DNA of 64,000 nucleotides from Bradyrhizobium sp. Ce-3 (GTDB taxonomy: Bacteria > Pseudomonadota > Alphaproteobacteria > Rhizobiales > Xanthobacteraceae), in assembly GCF_022835695.1 (NCBI RefSeq), contig NZ_BQUV01000002.1, positions 310,001-374,000 of the forward strand, in the 5' to 3' direction. The position numbers were made by a program, and so were the translations under genes. Of this stretch, positions 1 through 8,400 are shown in pieces (position 1 is the first letter of the stretch; every line of letters starts with the position of its first letter). The notes beneath the pieces were generated by a model. That model searched no databases. It was not told the DNA's origin and worked only from the letters and a program-made list of their open reading frames with translations.

Positions 1-1144
1 ACGATCGCTTCCATCAGCGAGTTGCTGGCGAGCCGGTTGGCGCCGTGCAGCCCGGTGCGCGCGGCCTCGCCGCAGGCCCACAGGCCTTGCACGGTGCTGC
101 GTCCAAAGCCGTCAACCGCGATGCCGCCCATGTGGTAGTGCACCGCAGGCCGGATCGGGATCGGATCATGGGCGGGGTCGATGCCCGCCATCTTGCAGAA
201 CGCGCTGATCACCGGATAGCGCTGCGCGAACTCCGCACCCGGATGCTTGCGCGCGTCGAGGAAGGTGCGGTGTCCCGCGGCGCGGTGACGCCACACCGCG
301 CGCGCGACGATGTCGCGCGGCGCGAGCTCGACGCCGGGCTGGTCGGCCATGAAGCGCTGGCCGGTCTCGTCGATCAGGAACGCGCCGTCGCCGCGGATCG
401 CCTCGGTCAACAGCGGCATCGGCCGCGACGGCCCATCGAAGGCGGTCGGGTGAAACTGGACGAATTCGATATCCGACAGTCTTGCGCCGGCATGGGCCGC
501 GAGCGCGAGTCCCTGGCCGAAACAGCCGCCCGGATTGGTGCTGTCCGAAAACAGCCCGCCGATGCCGCCGGTCGCGATCACGACGCGGTTGGTCGCGATC
601 GTCAGCGCACCACGGTCGCTGGCCGCGAGCACGCCCCGGACCGCATTGTCCTCGATCAGGAGCCGGCGCGCCTCGACGCCTTCCAGCAAGGTAATCGATG
701 GCGTCCGGCGGACCGCTGATATCAGCGCACGCATGATCTCGCGGCCGGTGCCGTCGCCGGTGGCGTGCACGATGCGGTTGCGGCGGTGCGCGGCCTCGAG
801 CCCGAGACGCCAGCTGCCGTCGGCGCGCCGGTCGAAGGCGACGCCGAGTTCCGCCAGATGCTCCACGGCAGCAGGCGCGGCGTGGACGATCCGGCTCGCG
901 GCGGCTGCGTCGCAAAGGCCGGCGCCGGCCGCCAGCGTATCGACAAGATGCAGGGCGGGGCTGTCATCCGCGCCGACCGGCGCGGCGAGGCCGCCTTGGG
1001 CCCACATGCTGGAGGCTTCGGCGCCAAGCGGCGATTTCGACAGCAGCACGACCGGCTCGGGCGCGAGTTGCAGCGCGGTCATCAGCCCCGCGGCGCCGCC
1101 GCCGATGATCACCGGGCGGCCGTTGAGATCGGAGAGATCGGTGC

Positions 1145-1148
<4 letters not shown>
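1..1148 (-). CDS. nadB: L-aspartate oxidase, C-terminus cut by window edge
   Basis: Flavoprotein that oxidises L-aspartate to iminoaspartate, the first step of de novo NAD synthesis, and hands the product to NadA. The frame stays open to base 1, so about 382 residues are visible and the C-terminal helical domain is missing. An FAD-binding [10 protein letters not shown] motif lies near residues 14-23, SSMWAQGG follows, and the visible end reads [15 protein letters not shown], the family signature near the active site. The ATG overlaps the nadA stop as ATGA, a translational-coupling arrangement. Regulation is probably shared with nadA through the NrtR boxes upstream of that gene. A nadC gene would be expected beyond the edge; that part is inference. 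Confidence 0.95.
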
Positions 1149-2131
<983 letters not shown>

Positions 2132-2179
2132 TTATACTCTCCTTGAGCATAAGATGGATTATACTTATCCTGAGCATAA
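2132..2179 (-). promoter_or_regulatory. Tandem NrtR-type operator in front of nadA
   Basis: Two 21-bp near-copies lie at 2159-2179 and 2132-2152. On the coding strand both read TTATGCTC, five spacer bases, then AAGTATAA or GAGTATAA, so each is an imperfect inverted repeat. They are 6 bp apart, 27 bp centre to centre. The inner copy contains the nadA ribosome-binding site and ends directly at the ATG. The outer copy covers the -10 region. Immediate linkage to nrtR supports NrtR as the ligand; the assignment to this protein is inference. Confidence 0.8.
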
Positions 2180-2189
2180 GGCATGTCAA
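2158..2189 (-). promoter_or_regulatory. Predicted nadA promoter
   Basis: The minus strand has a perfect TTGACA (2184-2189) and, 20 bases on, TATAAT (2158-2163). An AAGTAT at 17-base spacing could serve as the -10 instead. The -35 box includes the TGA stop of nrtR, and the -10 region lies in the outer NrtR palindrome, so repressor binding should block polymerase. This is prediction from sequence only. Confidence 0.5.
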
Positions 2190-3142
2190 GTGCGCGAAAG
2201 CGGAAGCTTGGTGCCGGCGACGGCCCGTTCGGCCAGAACGGCGTGCCGGAAGCGGAACAGCTTGGCCGGCCGTCCGACGGTATCGGCGGCCATTGCGCCA
2301 GTCTCTTCAACGAGTTCCTGCTGCTCGATGAGCCGGCGGAAGTTCTGCTTGTGGACCAGCCGGCCTGCGAGTGCCTCAACACTGCGTTGCAGTTGCAGCA
2401 GGGTGAACTCGGCCGGCATCAGCTCGAATACCACCGGACGGTATTTGATCTTGGCGCGCAGCCGGGCGATCCCGGTCGCGAGAATGCGGCGATGATCCGC
2501 CGTCATCGGCTTGCCCGGCACAGCCGGCGCGTCGCGGTTATGCGCGCGTCCGGCTTCGGGGATCAGCGACGCCTCCCAGAGCAGCTCGTAGCGTTGCAAC
2601 ACCAGCTCTTCATTCCAGTCGCGGTCGTCGAGACCGAAGGTGATGGTGCAGCGCTGCCAGCGCTCGCGCTGCAGCGTCGGTGAGGACGCGGCCTTCGCCC
2701 ACGACTTCAGTTTCGGCGCGATCACCTTCGCCAGGCACGCTGGCGCGCCGGCGCGATGATCCTCCCAAGGGAAGTAATCGTACCAGCCGGACCAATGCGC
2801 CTCAAAACCTTCACCGACCCGGTCCTCGCGGGTCAGGCCGAGATAGCTGATCGAGACGCTGTGCGGCGACTTGGCGTCGCCGGACCGGCCGCGGTCGGCA
2901 AAAGTATAGAGCTGCTCGACATAGCCGAGCGGGTGACCGGTCTGCGCCTCGACCCAGGCCCGCAACGCGGTCTGCAGCGAGCGATGGGTGAACTCGAACG
3001 GGCCGCTCGGCAGCGCGGAGCCGCCGGCGATGGTCACGATCTTCGGCGAGCCGTCGGTGACGGCAACCAGCACCGCGACGAGGTCGGCGGTGACAGCATT
3101 TCCCGAAGCCGGTGCGCTGGGTTTTTGCGGCGATCTGGCCAC
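2186..3142 (-). CDS. nrtR: NrtR-family Nudix-related transcriptional regulator of NAD synthesis
   Basis: The N-terminal two thirds resembles an ADP-ribose-type Nudix domain (TADLVAVLVAV near residues 19-29, then FEFTHRSLQ and LGYVEQLYTFADRGR). The C-terminal third has a winged-helix pattern, KIKYRPVVFELMPAEFTLLQL and later GRPAKLFRF, typical of NrtR. The family uses the Nudix part as an ADP-ribose or NAD-metabolite sensor and binds palindromic operators of NAD genes. It has 318 residues, longer than many members because of a central insert. The start is GTG at 3142 with GGAA upstream. The gene lies 14 bases after a secreted-protein gene and 54 bases before nadA, with two matched palindromes between. 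Confidence 0.85.
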   Translation of the reverse strand: MARSPQKPSAPASGNAVTADLVAVLVAVTDGSPKIVTIAGGSALPSGPFEFTHRSLQTALRAWVEAQTGHPLGYVEQLYTFADRGRSGDAKSPHSVSISYLGLTREDRVGEGFEAHWSGWYDYFPWEDHRAGAPACLAKVIAPKLKSWAKAASSPTLQRERWQRCTITFGLDDRDWNEELVLQRYELLWEASLIPEAGRAHNRDAPAVPGKPMTADHRRILATGIARLRAKIKYRPVVFELMPAEFTLLQLQRSVEALAGRLVHKQNFRRLIEQQELVEETGAMAADTVGRPAKLFRFRHAVLAERAVAGTKLPLSRT

Positions 3143-3156
3143 CCGATCGTTCCGCG

Positions 3157-3561
3157 CTAGCAGTAGCCGTAGACGCCGCAGGCGTAGGGCAGGCGGTCCC
3201 AGTAGGTCACATAGGCGCCGCCGTAATAGGGGCCGAGATAGCTGTAGGAGCGGGAGTTGCCGTAATAGCCCGGCAGCGACGACGATCCGGGCAGCAGCGG
3301 TTCGCCGCGCACGTACGGGATGACCGGCTCTGAATTGAGCGGGATCACCTTGGGTTCGACGACCACGAGCTGACGTCCGCGCCGCACATAGGTCGGCTGT
3401 GTGATTGACGTGCGGTAGGCGTAGTGCCGCCGCGGCAGGCCCGCCGGCAGCTGGCGCGCAGCCTTGACGGTGGCGCGTTTGGTGACGACAGGGCCGTCGG
3501 CGGCGTCAGCAGGCGAAATCGCAAACAGCGCGATCGCGAGCGGCAATATCCAGCGCAGCAT
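3157..3561 (-). CDS. Small secreted protein of unknown function
   Basis: 134 residues. A cleavable signal peptide is clear: MLRWILPLAIALFAISPADAAD, with cleavage expected after ADA near residue 20. The mature part is basic at first (KRATVKAARQLPAGLPRRHYAYR), then rich in Tyr, Gly and Pro (SLPGYYGNSRSYSYLGPYYG) and ends ACGVYGYC. Proteins of this style are common in Bradyrhizobium and have no assigned role. A GGGAG ribosome-binding site precedes the ATG. The gene is 14 bases upstream of nrtR on the same strand, but no functional link is evident. Confidence 0.75.
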   Translation of the reverse strand: MLRWILPLAIALFAISPADAADGPVVTKRATVKAARQLPAGLPRRHYAYRTSITQPTYVRRGRQLVVVEPKVIPLNSEPVIPYVRGEPLLPGSSSLPGYYGNSRSYSYLGPYYGGAYVTYWDRLPYACGVYGYC

Positions 3562-3711
3562 CCATGGTCTCCCGAATCATCCGGAGCCTATCACTGCCAC
3601 TTTATGCCGGAATGAGCGTTAACGAGAGGCCTGTCGGGATTAAGCGTTAACGAGACCGTCGGGGAAATTGCCGGAGCGATGCGGGCGCACCGCTCCGGAA
3701 CATCAGCGGGA

Positions 3712-4992
3712 TCAGGCGCGCAGGGCCTGGTCGAGGTCGGCGATCAGGTCTTCCTTGTCCTCGATGCCGATCGAGAGCCGCACCACCTCGGGCGCCGCGC
3801 CGGACTTCACCTTGGCGGCGTCGTCGAGCTGGCTGTGGGTCGTGGAAGCCGGGTGGATCACCAGCGAGCGGGTGTCGCCGACATTGGCGAGATGCGAGAA
3901 CAGCTTCAGGTTCGACACCAGGTTGACGCCGGCGTCATAGCCGCCCTTGAGGCTGAAGGTGAACACCGCGCCGGCGCCTTTCGGGGCGTATTTGCGCTGC
4001 AGGGCGTTGTACCTGTCGCCGGGCAGGCCGGCATAGTTGACCGCCGACACGGCCGGGTGGGTGGAGAGGAATTCCGCCACCGCCTTGGCGTTGTCGCAGT
4101 GCTTCTGCATCCGCAGCGGCAGCGTCTCGATGCCGGTCAGGATCATGAAGGCGTTGAACGGCGACAGCGCCGGGCCGAGGTCGCGCAGGCCGAGCACGCG
4201 GCAGGCGATCGCGAAGGCGAAATTGCCGAACGTCTCCTGGATCCGGATGCCGTGATATTCCGGGCGCGGCTCGCTCAGCATCGGGTATTTGTTGTCCTTC
4301 GACCAGTCGAAGGTGCCGGCGTCGACGATGATGCCGCCGAGCGAGTTGCCGTGGCCGCCGAGGAACTTGGTCAGCGAGTGCACGACGATGTCGGCGCCAT
4401 GGTCGATCGGCTTGATCAGGTAAGGCGAGGCCAGCGTGTTGTCGACGATCAGCGGCACGCCGGCCTTGCGCGCGACGGCGGCGATCGCCTCGATATCGGT
4501 GATGCTGCCGGCGGGGTTGGCGATCGACTCGATGAAGATCGCCTTGGTGTGCGGCGTCACCGCGCGCTCGAAGCTTTCGACCTCGTCGGGATCGGCCCAG
4601 GCCACGTTCCAGCCGAACGCTTTAAAGGCATGGGTGAACTGGTTGATCGAGCCGCCATAGAGTTTTCGCGCGGCGATGATCTCGTCACCGGGCTTCAGCA
4701 GCTGCTGCAGCACCACGAGCTGCGCCGCGTGGCCGGAGGCGACGGCGAGCGCCGCGGTGCCGCCCTCGAGCGCGGCGACGCGCTCCTCGAGCACGGCGTT
4801 GGTCGGGTTGCCGATGCGGGTATAGATGTTGCCGAATGCCTGCAGGCCGAACAGCGAGGCGGCGTGGTCGGCGTCGTTGAAGACGAATGACGTGGTCTGG
4901 TAGATCGGCGTCGCCCGCGCGCCGGTGGTGGGATCAGGCTGTGCGCCGGCGTGCACGGCGAGGGTGGAAAATCCCGGAAGGCGATCGGTCAT
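3712..4992 (-). CDS. metY: O-acetylhomoserine sulfhydrylase (MetY-type PLP enzyme)
   Basis: Cystathionine gamma-synthase superfamily enzyme, 426 residues, the usual size of O-acetylhomoserine aminocarboxypropyltransferase. It would make homocysteine (or methionine) from O-acetylhomoserine and sulfide (or methanethiol). Visible are YTRIGNPT (57-64, phosphate binding), the aspartate that pairs with the pyridine nitrogen (D184 in VDNT), and the Schiff-base lysine K209 in HSLTKFLGGHG. The very long active-site loop region is characteristic of MetY rather than MetB or MetC. Substrate preference (acetyl versus succinyl) cannot be settled by eye. I found no convincing SAM-II riboswitch in the 149 bases upstream. 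Confidence 0.9.
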   Translation of the reverse strand: MTDRLPGFSTLAVHAGAQPDPTTGARATPIYQTTSFVFNDADHAASLFGLQAFGNIYTRIGNPTNAVLEERVAALEGGTAALAVASGHAAQLVVLQQLLKPGDEIIAARKLYGGSINQFTHAFKAFGWNVAWADPDEVESFERAVTPHTKAIFIESIANPAGSITDIEAIAAVARKAGVPLIVDNTLASPYLIKPIDHGADIVVHSLTKFLGGHGNSLGGIIVDAGTFDWSKDNKYPMLSEPRPEYHGIRIQETFGNFAFAIACRVLGLRDLGPALSPFNAFMILTGIETLPLRMQKHCDNAKAVAEFLSTHPAVSAVNYAGLPGDRYNALQRKYAPKGAGAVFTFSLKGGYDAGVNLVSNLKLFSHLANVGDTRSLVIHPASTTHSQLDDAAKVKSGAAPEVVRLSIGIEDKEDLIADLDQALRA

Positions 4993-5141
4993 TCTTTGTG
5001 TCCTGTTGTGGCCTGGTCGAAACGCGCGGCATGCTGATGGCGGCGGCGCCCGCCGTCAAGCCGCGTTGGCGGGCGTGCCGCGGTTTGAAACGGGCATGCT
5101 GCGCTGTACCTGATGATCGCGACGAATATTCCGCGGAAACG

Positions 5142-5726
5142 TCAGGTCGTCTCGGTTTTGTTTTTCGCAGCGCGGTCGGATGCCGCAGTCTGGCCGCCGC
5201 CAAAACTGGTGCGGTTGAGCGACAGCCGCATGCCCTGGGTCGGGATCGGCGCGCGCTTGGAGCTCAGCGTCCGCGAGTTGACGCCCATCCAGGAGATCTC
5301 GGACGACAGCCGGCCATACTCGATCTTCGGGCAGCGGTTCATCACCACCTTGAGGCCGGCGGCTTCCGCCTTCTCGGCCGCGGCATCGTCGCGTGCGCCA
5401 AGCTGCATCCAGATCACCTTCGGCAGCGGTGACAATTTCAGCGCTTCGTCGACGACCGGCATGATGTGGCTTGAATTGCGGAAGATGTCGATCATGTCGA
5501 TCGGGCGATCGATGTCCGCGAGCGATGCGACGAACGGCTTGCCCATCAGCGCCTTGCCGACATGGCCGGGGTTGACCGGGATCATGTCGTAGCCGCGCTG
5601 CGCCAGGTACTTGAAGGCGAAATAGCTCGGCCGCACGTTGACCGGCGAGGCGCCGACCATCGCGATCGATTTCACGTTGTTCAGGATGCTGCGGATGTAG
5701 TTGTCGTCGTAGGCGTCGTGATTCAT
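5142..5726 (-). CDS. CoA-binding domain protein (YccU-like)
   Basis: 194 residues. It matches the CoA_binding_2 family, a single Rossmann domain related to succinyl-CoA synthetase alpha: KSIAMVGASPVNVRPSYF near residues 19-36, PVNPGHVGKALMGKPF, and the IDMIDIFRNSSHIMPVVDEA segment. The family's function is poorly defined. The C-terminal 30 residues are low complexity, ending KNKTETT. It starts 7 bases after the stop of the crotonase gene, so the two are likely cotranscribed; a CoA-related pairing fits but is inference. Confidence 0.85.
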   Translation of the reverse strand: MNHDAYDDNYIRSILNNVKSIAMVGASPVNVRPSYFAFKYLAQRGYDMIPVNPGHVGKALMGKPFVASLADIDRPIDMIDIFRNSSHIMPVVDEALKLSPLPKVIWMQLGARDDAAAEKAEAAGLKVVMNRCPKIEYGRLSSEISWMGVNSRTLSSKRAPIPTQGMRLSLNRTSFGGGQTAASDRAAKNKTETT

Positions 5727-5733
5727 TTCGATC

Positions 5734-6561
5734 TTACTTATCCTGCCACTTCGGATCGCGCTTCTCGATGAAGGCGCCGATGCCTTCCTCGGCGTCGCGC
5801 GCCATCATGTTCTCAGTCATCACCTCGGCGGCGAAGCGATAGGCGTCCGCGAGATTCATCTCGGCCTGGCGATAGAACGCCTCCTTGCCGAGCTTGACGG
5901 TGTAGGCCGACTTCAGCGCGACCTTCTCAGCCAGCGCGATCGCGGCGTCGCGTTCGGTGCCTGCCGATACCACCCGGTTGACGAGACCGATGCTCTGCGC
6001 GGTTGCCGCGGAGACCGGTTCACCGGTCAGCAGCATCTCCATCGCCTGCTTGCGCGGCACGTTGCGCGATAGCGCCACCATCGGTGTCGAGCAGAATAGC
6101 CCGATATCGACGCCCGGCGTCGCAAATGCCGCCGCGTCGGAGGCGACCGCGAGGTCGCAGCTTGCGACGAGCTGGCAGCCCGCTGCCGTCGCGATGCCCT
6201 GGACCGACGCCACCACCGGCTTCGGCAGGTGCACGATCGCCTGCATCATCGCGCTGCAGGCATTCATGATCTCAGCGAAATAGGCGCGGCCGCGGTCGGC
6301 GTCGGTGCGGCGCGCGGTGAGCTCCTTGAGGTCATGGCCGGCGCAGAACGCCGGGCCGTTGGCGGCGAGCACGACCGCGCGGATGCTCTTGTCGCCGCCG
6401 ACATCGTTCAGCGCGGCGTGCAGTTCGCCGATCAGGCCTTCGGAGAGGCTGTTGCGGGCCGCGGGGCGATTGAGCGTCAGTAGCGCGATACTGCCGACGC
6501 TCTCGCGCAGCAGGATCGGCTGATGTTGTGGCGCTTCCGCGCGGGCGGCCTGGGCGGACAT
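5734..6561 (-). CDS. Crotonase-fold protein of the ECHDC3 type
   Basis: 275 residues of the enoyl-CoA hydratase/isomerase superfamily. The CoA and oxyanion segment is AFCAGHDLKEL. The segments AAGCQLVASCDLAVAS and FATPGVDIGLFCSTP match the ECHDC3 subgroup. In that subgroup, and here, the two glutamates used by classical enoyl-CoA hydratase are replaced (Q in GCQL, G in TPGVD), so true hydratase activity is doubtful. AGAGGAA precedes the ATG. It is the first gene of a probable two-gene unit with the CoA-binding protein. The genuine substrate is unknown. Confidence 0.88.
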   Translation of the reverse strand: MSAQAARAEAPQHQPILLRESVGSIALLTLNRPAARNSLSEGLIGELHAALNDVGGDKSIRAVVLAANGPAFCAGHDLKELTARRTDADRGRAYFAEIMNACSAMMQAIVHLPKPVVASVQGIATAAGCQLVASCDLAVASDAAAFATPGVDIGLFCSTPMVALSRNVPRKQAMEMLLTGEPVSAATAQSIGLVNRVVSAGTERDAAIALAEKVALKSAYTVKLGKEAFYRQAEMNLADAYRFAAEVMTENMMARDAEEGIGAFIEKRDPKWQDK

Positions 6562-6631
6562 GACGAAATTCCTCTATCGTGTCTGTGACAATTTAATGTA
6601 ACAGGCAGGCTGAAGCGAGGGCAGGAACCGC

Positions 6632-7060
6632 ATGGCGATTGCGAAAATGAGCGTGGCTGATCTGGAGGAGTTCCTGCGCAAGGAGTTTCCGCAGGCATTC
6701 ACCCATGACGACATCAGGATCGAGAGCGCCGACGGCGAGACGGCCCTGCTGCGCCAGCGCTTCAGCGAGCGCATGCTGCGGCCGGGCGGCACGGTGTCCG
6801 GACCGACCCTGATGGGGCTGGCGGATTTCGCGATGTATGTGGTGCTGCTGTCGGCGATCGGGCCGATCGGCCTTGCCGTCACCACCAATCTCAACATCAA
6901 CTTCCTGCGCAAGGGCCAGCCGGGCCAGGACGTGCTCGCGGTGGCCAAGCTGCTCAAGCTCGGCAAGCGGCTTGCGGTCGGCGAGGTGAACCTGCTGTCC
7001 GGGACCTCGCCCGACCCGATCGCCCATGTCACGGCGACCTATTCCATTCCAAATCAATAG
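6632..7060 (+). CDS. PaaI-family hotdog thioesterase
   Basis: 142 residues with a hotdog-fold pattern. A central GGTVSGPTLMGLADFAMY segment (about 51-68) holds the GP-x-LMGLAD motif that caps the active-site helix, followed by TTNLNINFLRKGQPGQDV. Such enzymes hydrolyse acyl- or aryl-CoA thioesters; the substrate here is not predictable. The gene is divergent from the crotonase/CoA-binding pair, which fits a CoA-ester context. The start has an AGGAA ribosome-binding site just upstream. Confidence 0.85.
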   Translation: MAIAKMSVADLEEFLRKEFPQAFTHDDIRIESADGETALLRQRFSERMLRPGGTVSGPTLMGLADFAMYVVLLSAIGPIGLAVTTNLNINFLRKGQPGQDVLAVAKLLKLGKRLAVGEVNLLSGTSPDPIAHVTATYSIPNQ

Positions 7061-7132
7061 TGTTTTTCACGGTATTATTGCACCATATTTACAAGTTACT
7101 GTTTTTGCTGGTGTAATTCAGATACGTCGACG

Positions 7133-7161
7133 TTGACGGTCGCGCGCGGCTTCTCTAGAAA
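7133..7161 (+). promoter_or_regulatory. Predicted sigma-70 promoter of rplM-rpsI
   Basis: TTGACG (7133-7138) is followed 17 bases later by TAGAAA (7156-7161). This is a good housekeeping promoter pattern for the group, 52 bases before the rplM ATG. It precedes the leader hairpin. Confidence 0.5.
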
Positions 7162-7171
7162 GCCGCCCAGT

Positions 7172-7199
7172 TCGGCGCATTCGGCGCCGATTTGCTTTT
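7172..7199 (+). promoter_or_regulatory. Terminator-like hairpin in the rplM leader
   Basis: A perfect 7-bp stem, TCGGCGC (7172-7178) with GCGCCGA (7184-7190) and an ATTCG loop, is followed directly by TTTGCTTTT. It ends 14 bases before the rplM start, so it lies inside the predicted transcript. It looks like an attenuator or a binding site for autogenous control by L13, as known for rplM in E. coli; that role is inference. Confidence 0.5.
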
Positions 7200-7213
7200 C
7201 ACGGATTTCACAC

Positions 7214-7678
7214 ATGAGCACGTTCTCGGCCAAGCCCGCCGAAGTGACGAAGAAGTGGGTTGTGATCGACGCCAAGGGTCTGGTCGTCGGTCGTCTCGCC
7301 ACGCTCGTCGCGATGCGCCTGCGCGGCAAACACCTGCCTACCTACACCCCGCATGTCGATTGCGGTGACAATGTCATCATCGTCAACGCCGCGCATGTGG
7401 TGCTGACCGGCCGCAAGCGCGACCAGAAGACCTATTACAAGCACACCGGCTTCATCGGTGGCATCAAGGAGCGCACTGCGAAGCAGATCCTCGAGGGTCG
7501 CTTCCCCGAGCGCGTCGTCGAGAAGGCGATCGAGCGCATGATCCCGCGCGGTCCGCTCGGCCGCATGCAGATGGGCAATCTGCGCGTCTATCCGGGTGCC
7601 GAGCATCCGCATGAAGCCCAGAGCCCCGAGAAGGTCGATATCGCCTCCCTGAATCGCAAGAACACGAGGGCCGCATAA
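7214..7678 (+). CDS. rplM: 50S ribosomal protein L13
   Basis: Large-subunit ribosomal protein, 154 residues. The start chosen is ATG at 7214 ([11 protein letters not shown]), because the N-terminus then matches L13 ([18 protein letters not shown]) and upstream codons fall in the leader hairpin. Typical segments [21 protein letters not shown] and [12 protein letters not shown] are present. The stop overlaps the rpsI start as TAATG, so the two are translationally coupled, the usual rplM-rpsI operon. Confidence 0.98.
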   Translation: MSTFSAKPAEVTKKWVVIDAKGLVVGRLATLVAMRLRGKHLPTYTPHVDCGDNVIIVNAAHVVLTGRKRDQKTYYKHTGFIGGIKERTAKQILEGRFPERVVEKAIERMIPRGPLGRMQMGNLRVYPGAEHPHEAQSPEKVDIASLNRKNTRAA

Positions 7679-8154
7679 TGTCCGATACTTTGCAGTCCCT
7701 CGACCAGCTCTCGCAGGTCAAGCCGGCGGCTCCCGACGCGCCGAAGTATGTCAAGAAGATCGACAAGTTCAACCGCGCCTACGCCACCGGCAAGCGCAAG
7801 GACGCGGTCGCCCGTGTCTGGATCAAGCCGGGCGCCGGCAAGATCTCGGTCAACACCCGCGACATCGAAGTCTACTTCGCCCGCCCGGTGCTGCGCATGA
7901 TGATCCAGCAGCCGCTGGTCGCTGCCGCCCGTAACGGCCAGTACGACGTGATCTGCACCGTCGCCGGCGGCGGTCTGTCCGGCCAGGCCGGTGCGGTCCG
8001 CCACGGTATCTCGAAGGCGCTGACCAACTTCGAGCCCGAGCTGCGCGGCGTCCTCAAGAAGGGCGGCTTCCTGACCCGCGATAGCCGCACGGTCGAGCGC
8101 AAGAAGTACGGCAAGGCGAAGGCCCGCAAGTCCTTCCAGTTCTCGAAGCGCTAA
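7678..8154 (+). CDS. rpsI: 30S ribosomal protein S9
   Basis: Small-subunit ribosomal protein, 158 residues with an alphaproteobacterial N-terminal extension of about 30. The core begins [18 protein letters not shown]. The C-terminal tail ends [11 protein letters not shown], the basic tail that reaches the P-site tRNA. It is the second gene of the rplM operon and is followed by a strong intrinsic terminator 49 bases downstream. Confidence 0.98.
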   Translation: MSDTLQSLDQLSQVKPAAPDAPKYVKKIDKFNRAYATGKRKDAVARVWIKPGAGKISVNTRDIEVYFARPVLRMMIQQPLVAAARNGQYDVICTVAGGGLSGQAGAVRHGISKALTNFEPELRGVLKKGGFLTRDSRTVERKKYGKAKARKSFQFSKR

Positions 8155-8202
8155 TTCGGGTTCTCAAATTCGCGGCAATTGCCGCGGGCATCGAGTTGCA
8201 GA

Positions 8203-8225
8203 GGGCGCCGCGAGGCGCCCTTTTT
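8203..8225 (+). terminator. Intrinsic terminator of rplM-rpsI
   Basis: Perfect stem GGGCGCC (8203-8209) with GGCGCCC (8214-8220), loop GCGA, followed by TTTTT. It ends the ribosomal operon. Confidence 0.9.
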
Positions 8226-8400
8226 GCTGCGCCCAACGGCGCGTGCTTCGACGCGAATTAGCGCAGTTTTTCATGAAAACTTGCGTGTGCGTGCAAACGA
8301 AATTGGAACTCGGGCCTTCTAGCTTGCGGGCTCGCACTGGCGCTGCATCACCGTATTATTTGCGCCTGCGAACGTTGCATCACCGGGCTGGGGTGACACT

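Noticed and set aside
3679-4890. 403-codon plus-strand open frame opposite metY
   Set aside because: Low-complexity Arg/Gly/Val composition, no ribosome-binding site, and exactly antisense to a well-matched enzyme; a shadow of GC-rich codon use.
4993-5141. Possible SAM-II riboswitch in front of metY
   Set aside because: Such riboswitches are common before met genes in Rhizobiales, but I could not line up the conserved loop and pseudoknot segments here; a covariance-model search would settle it.
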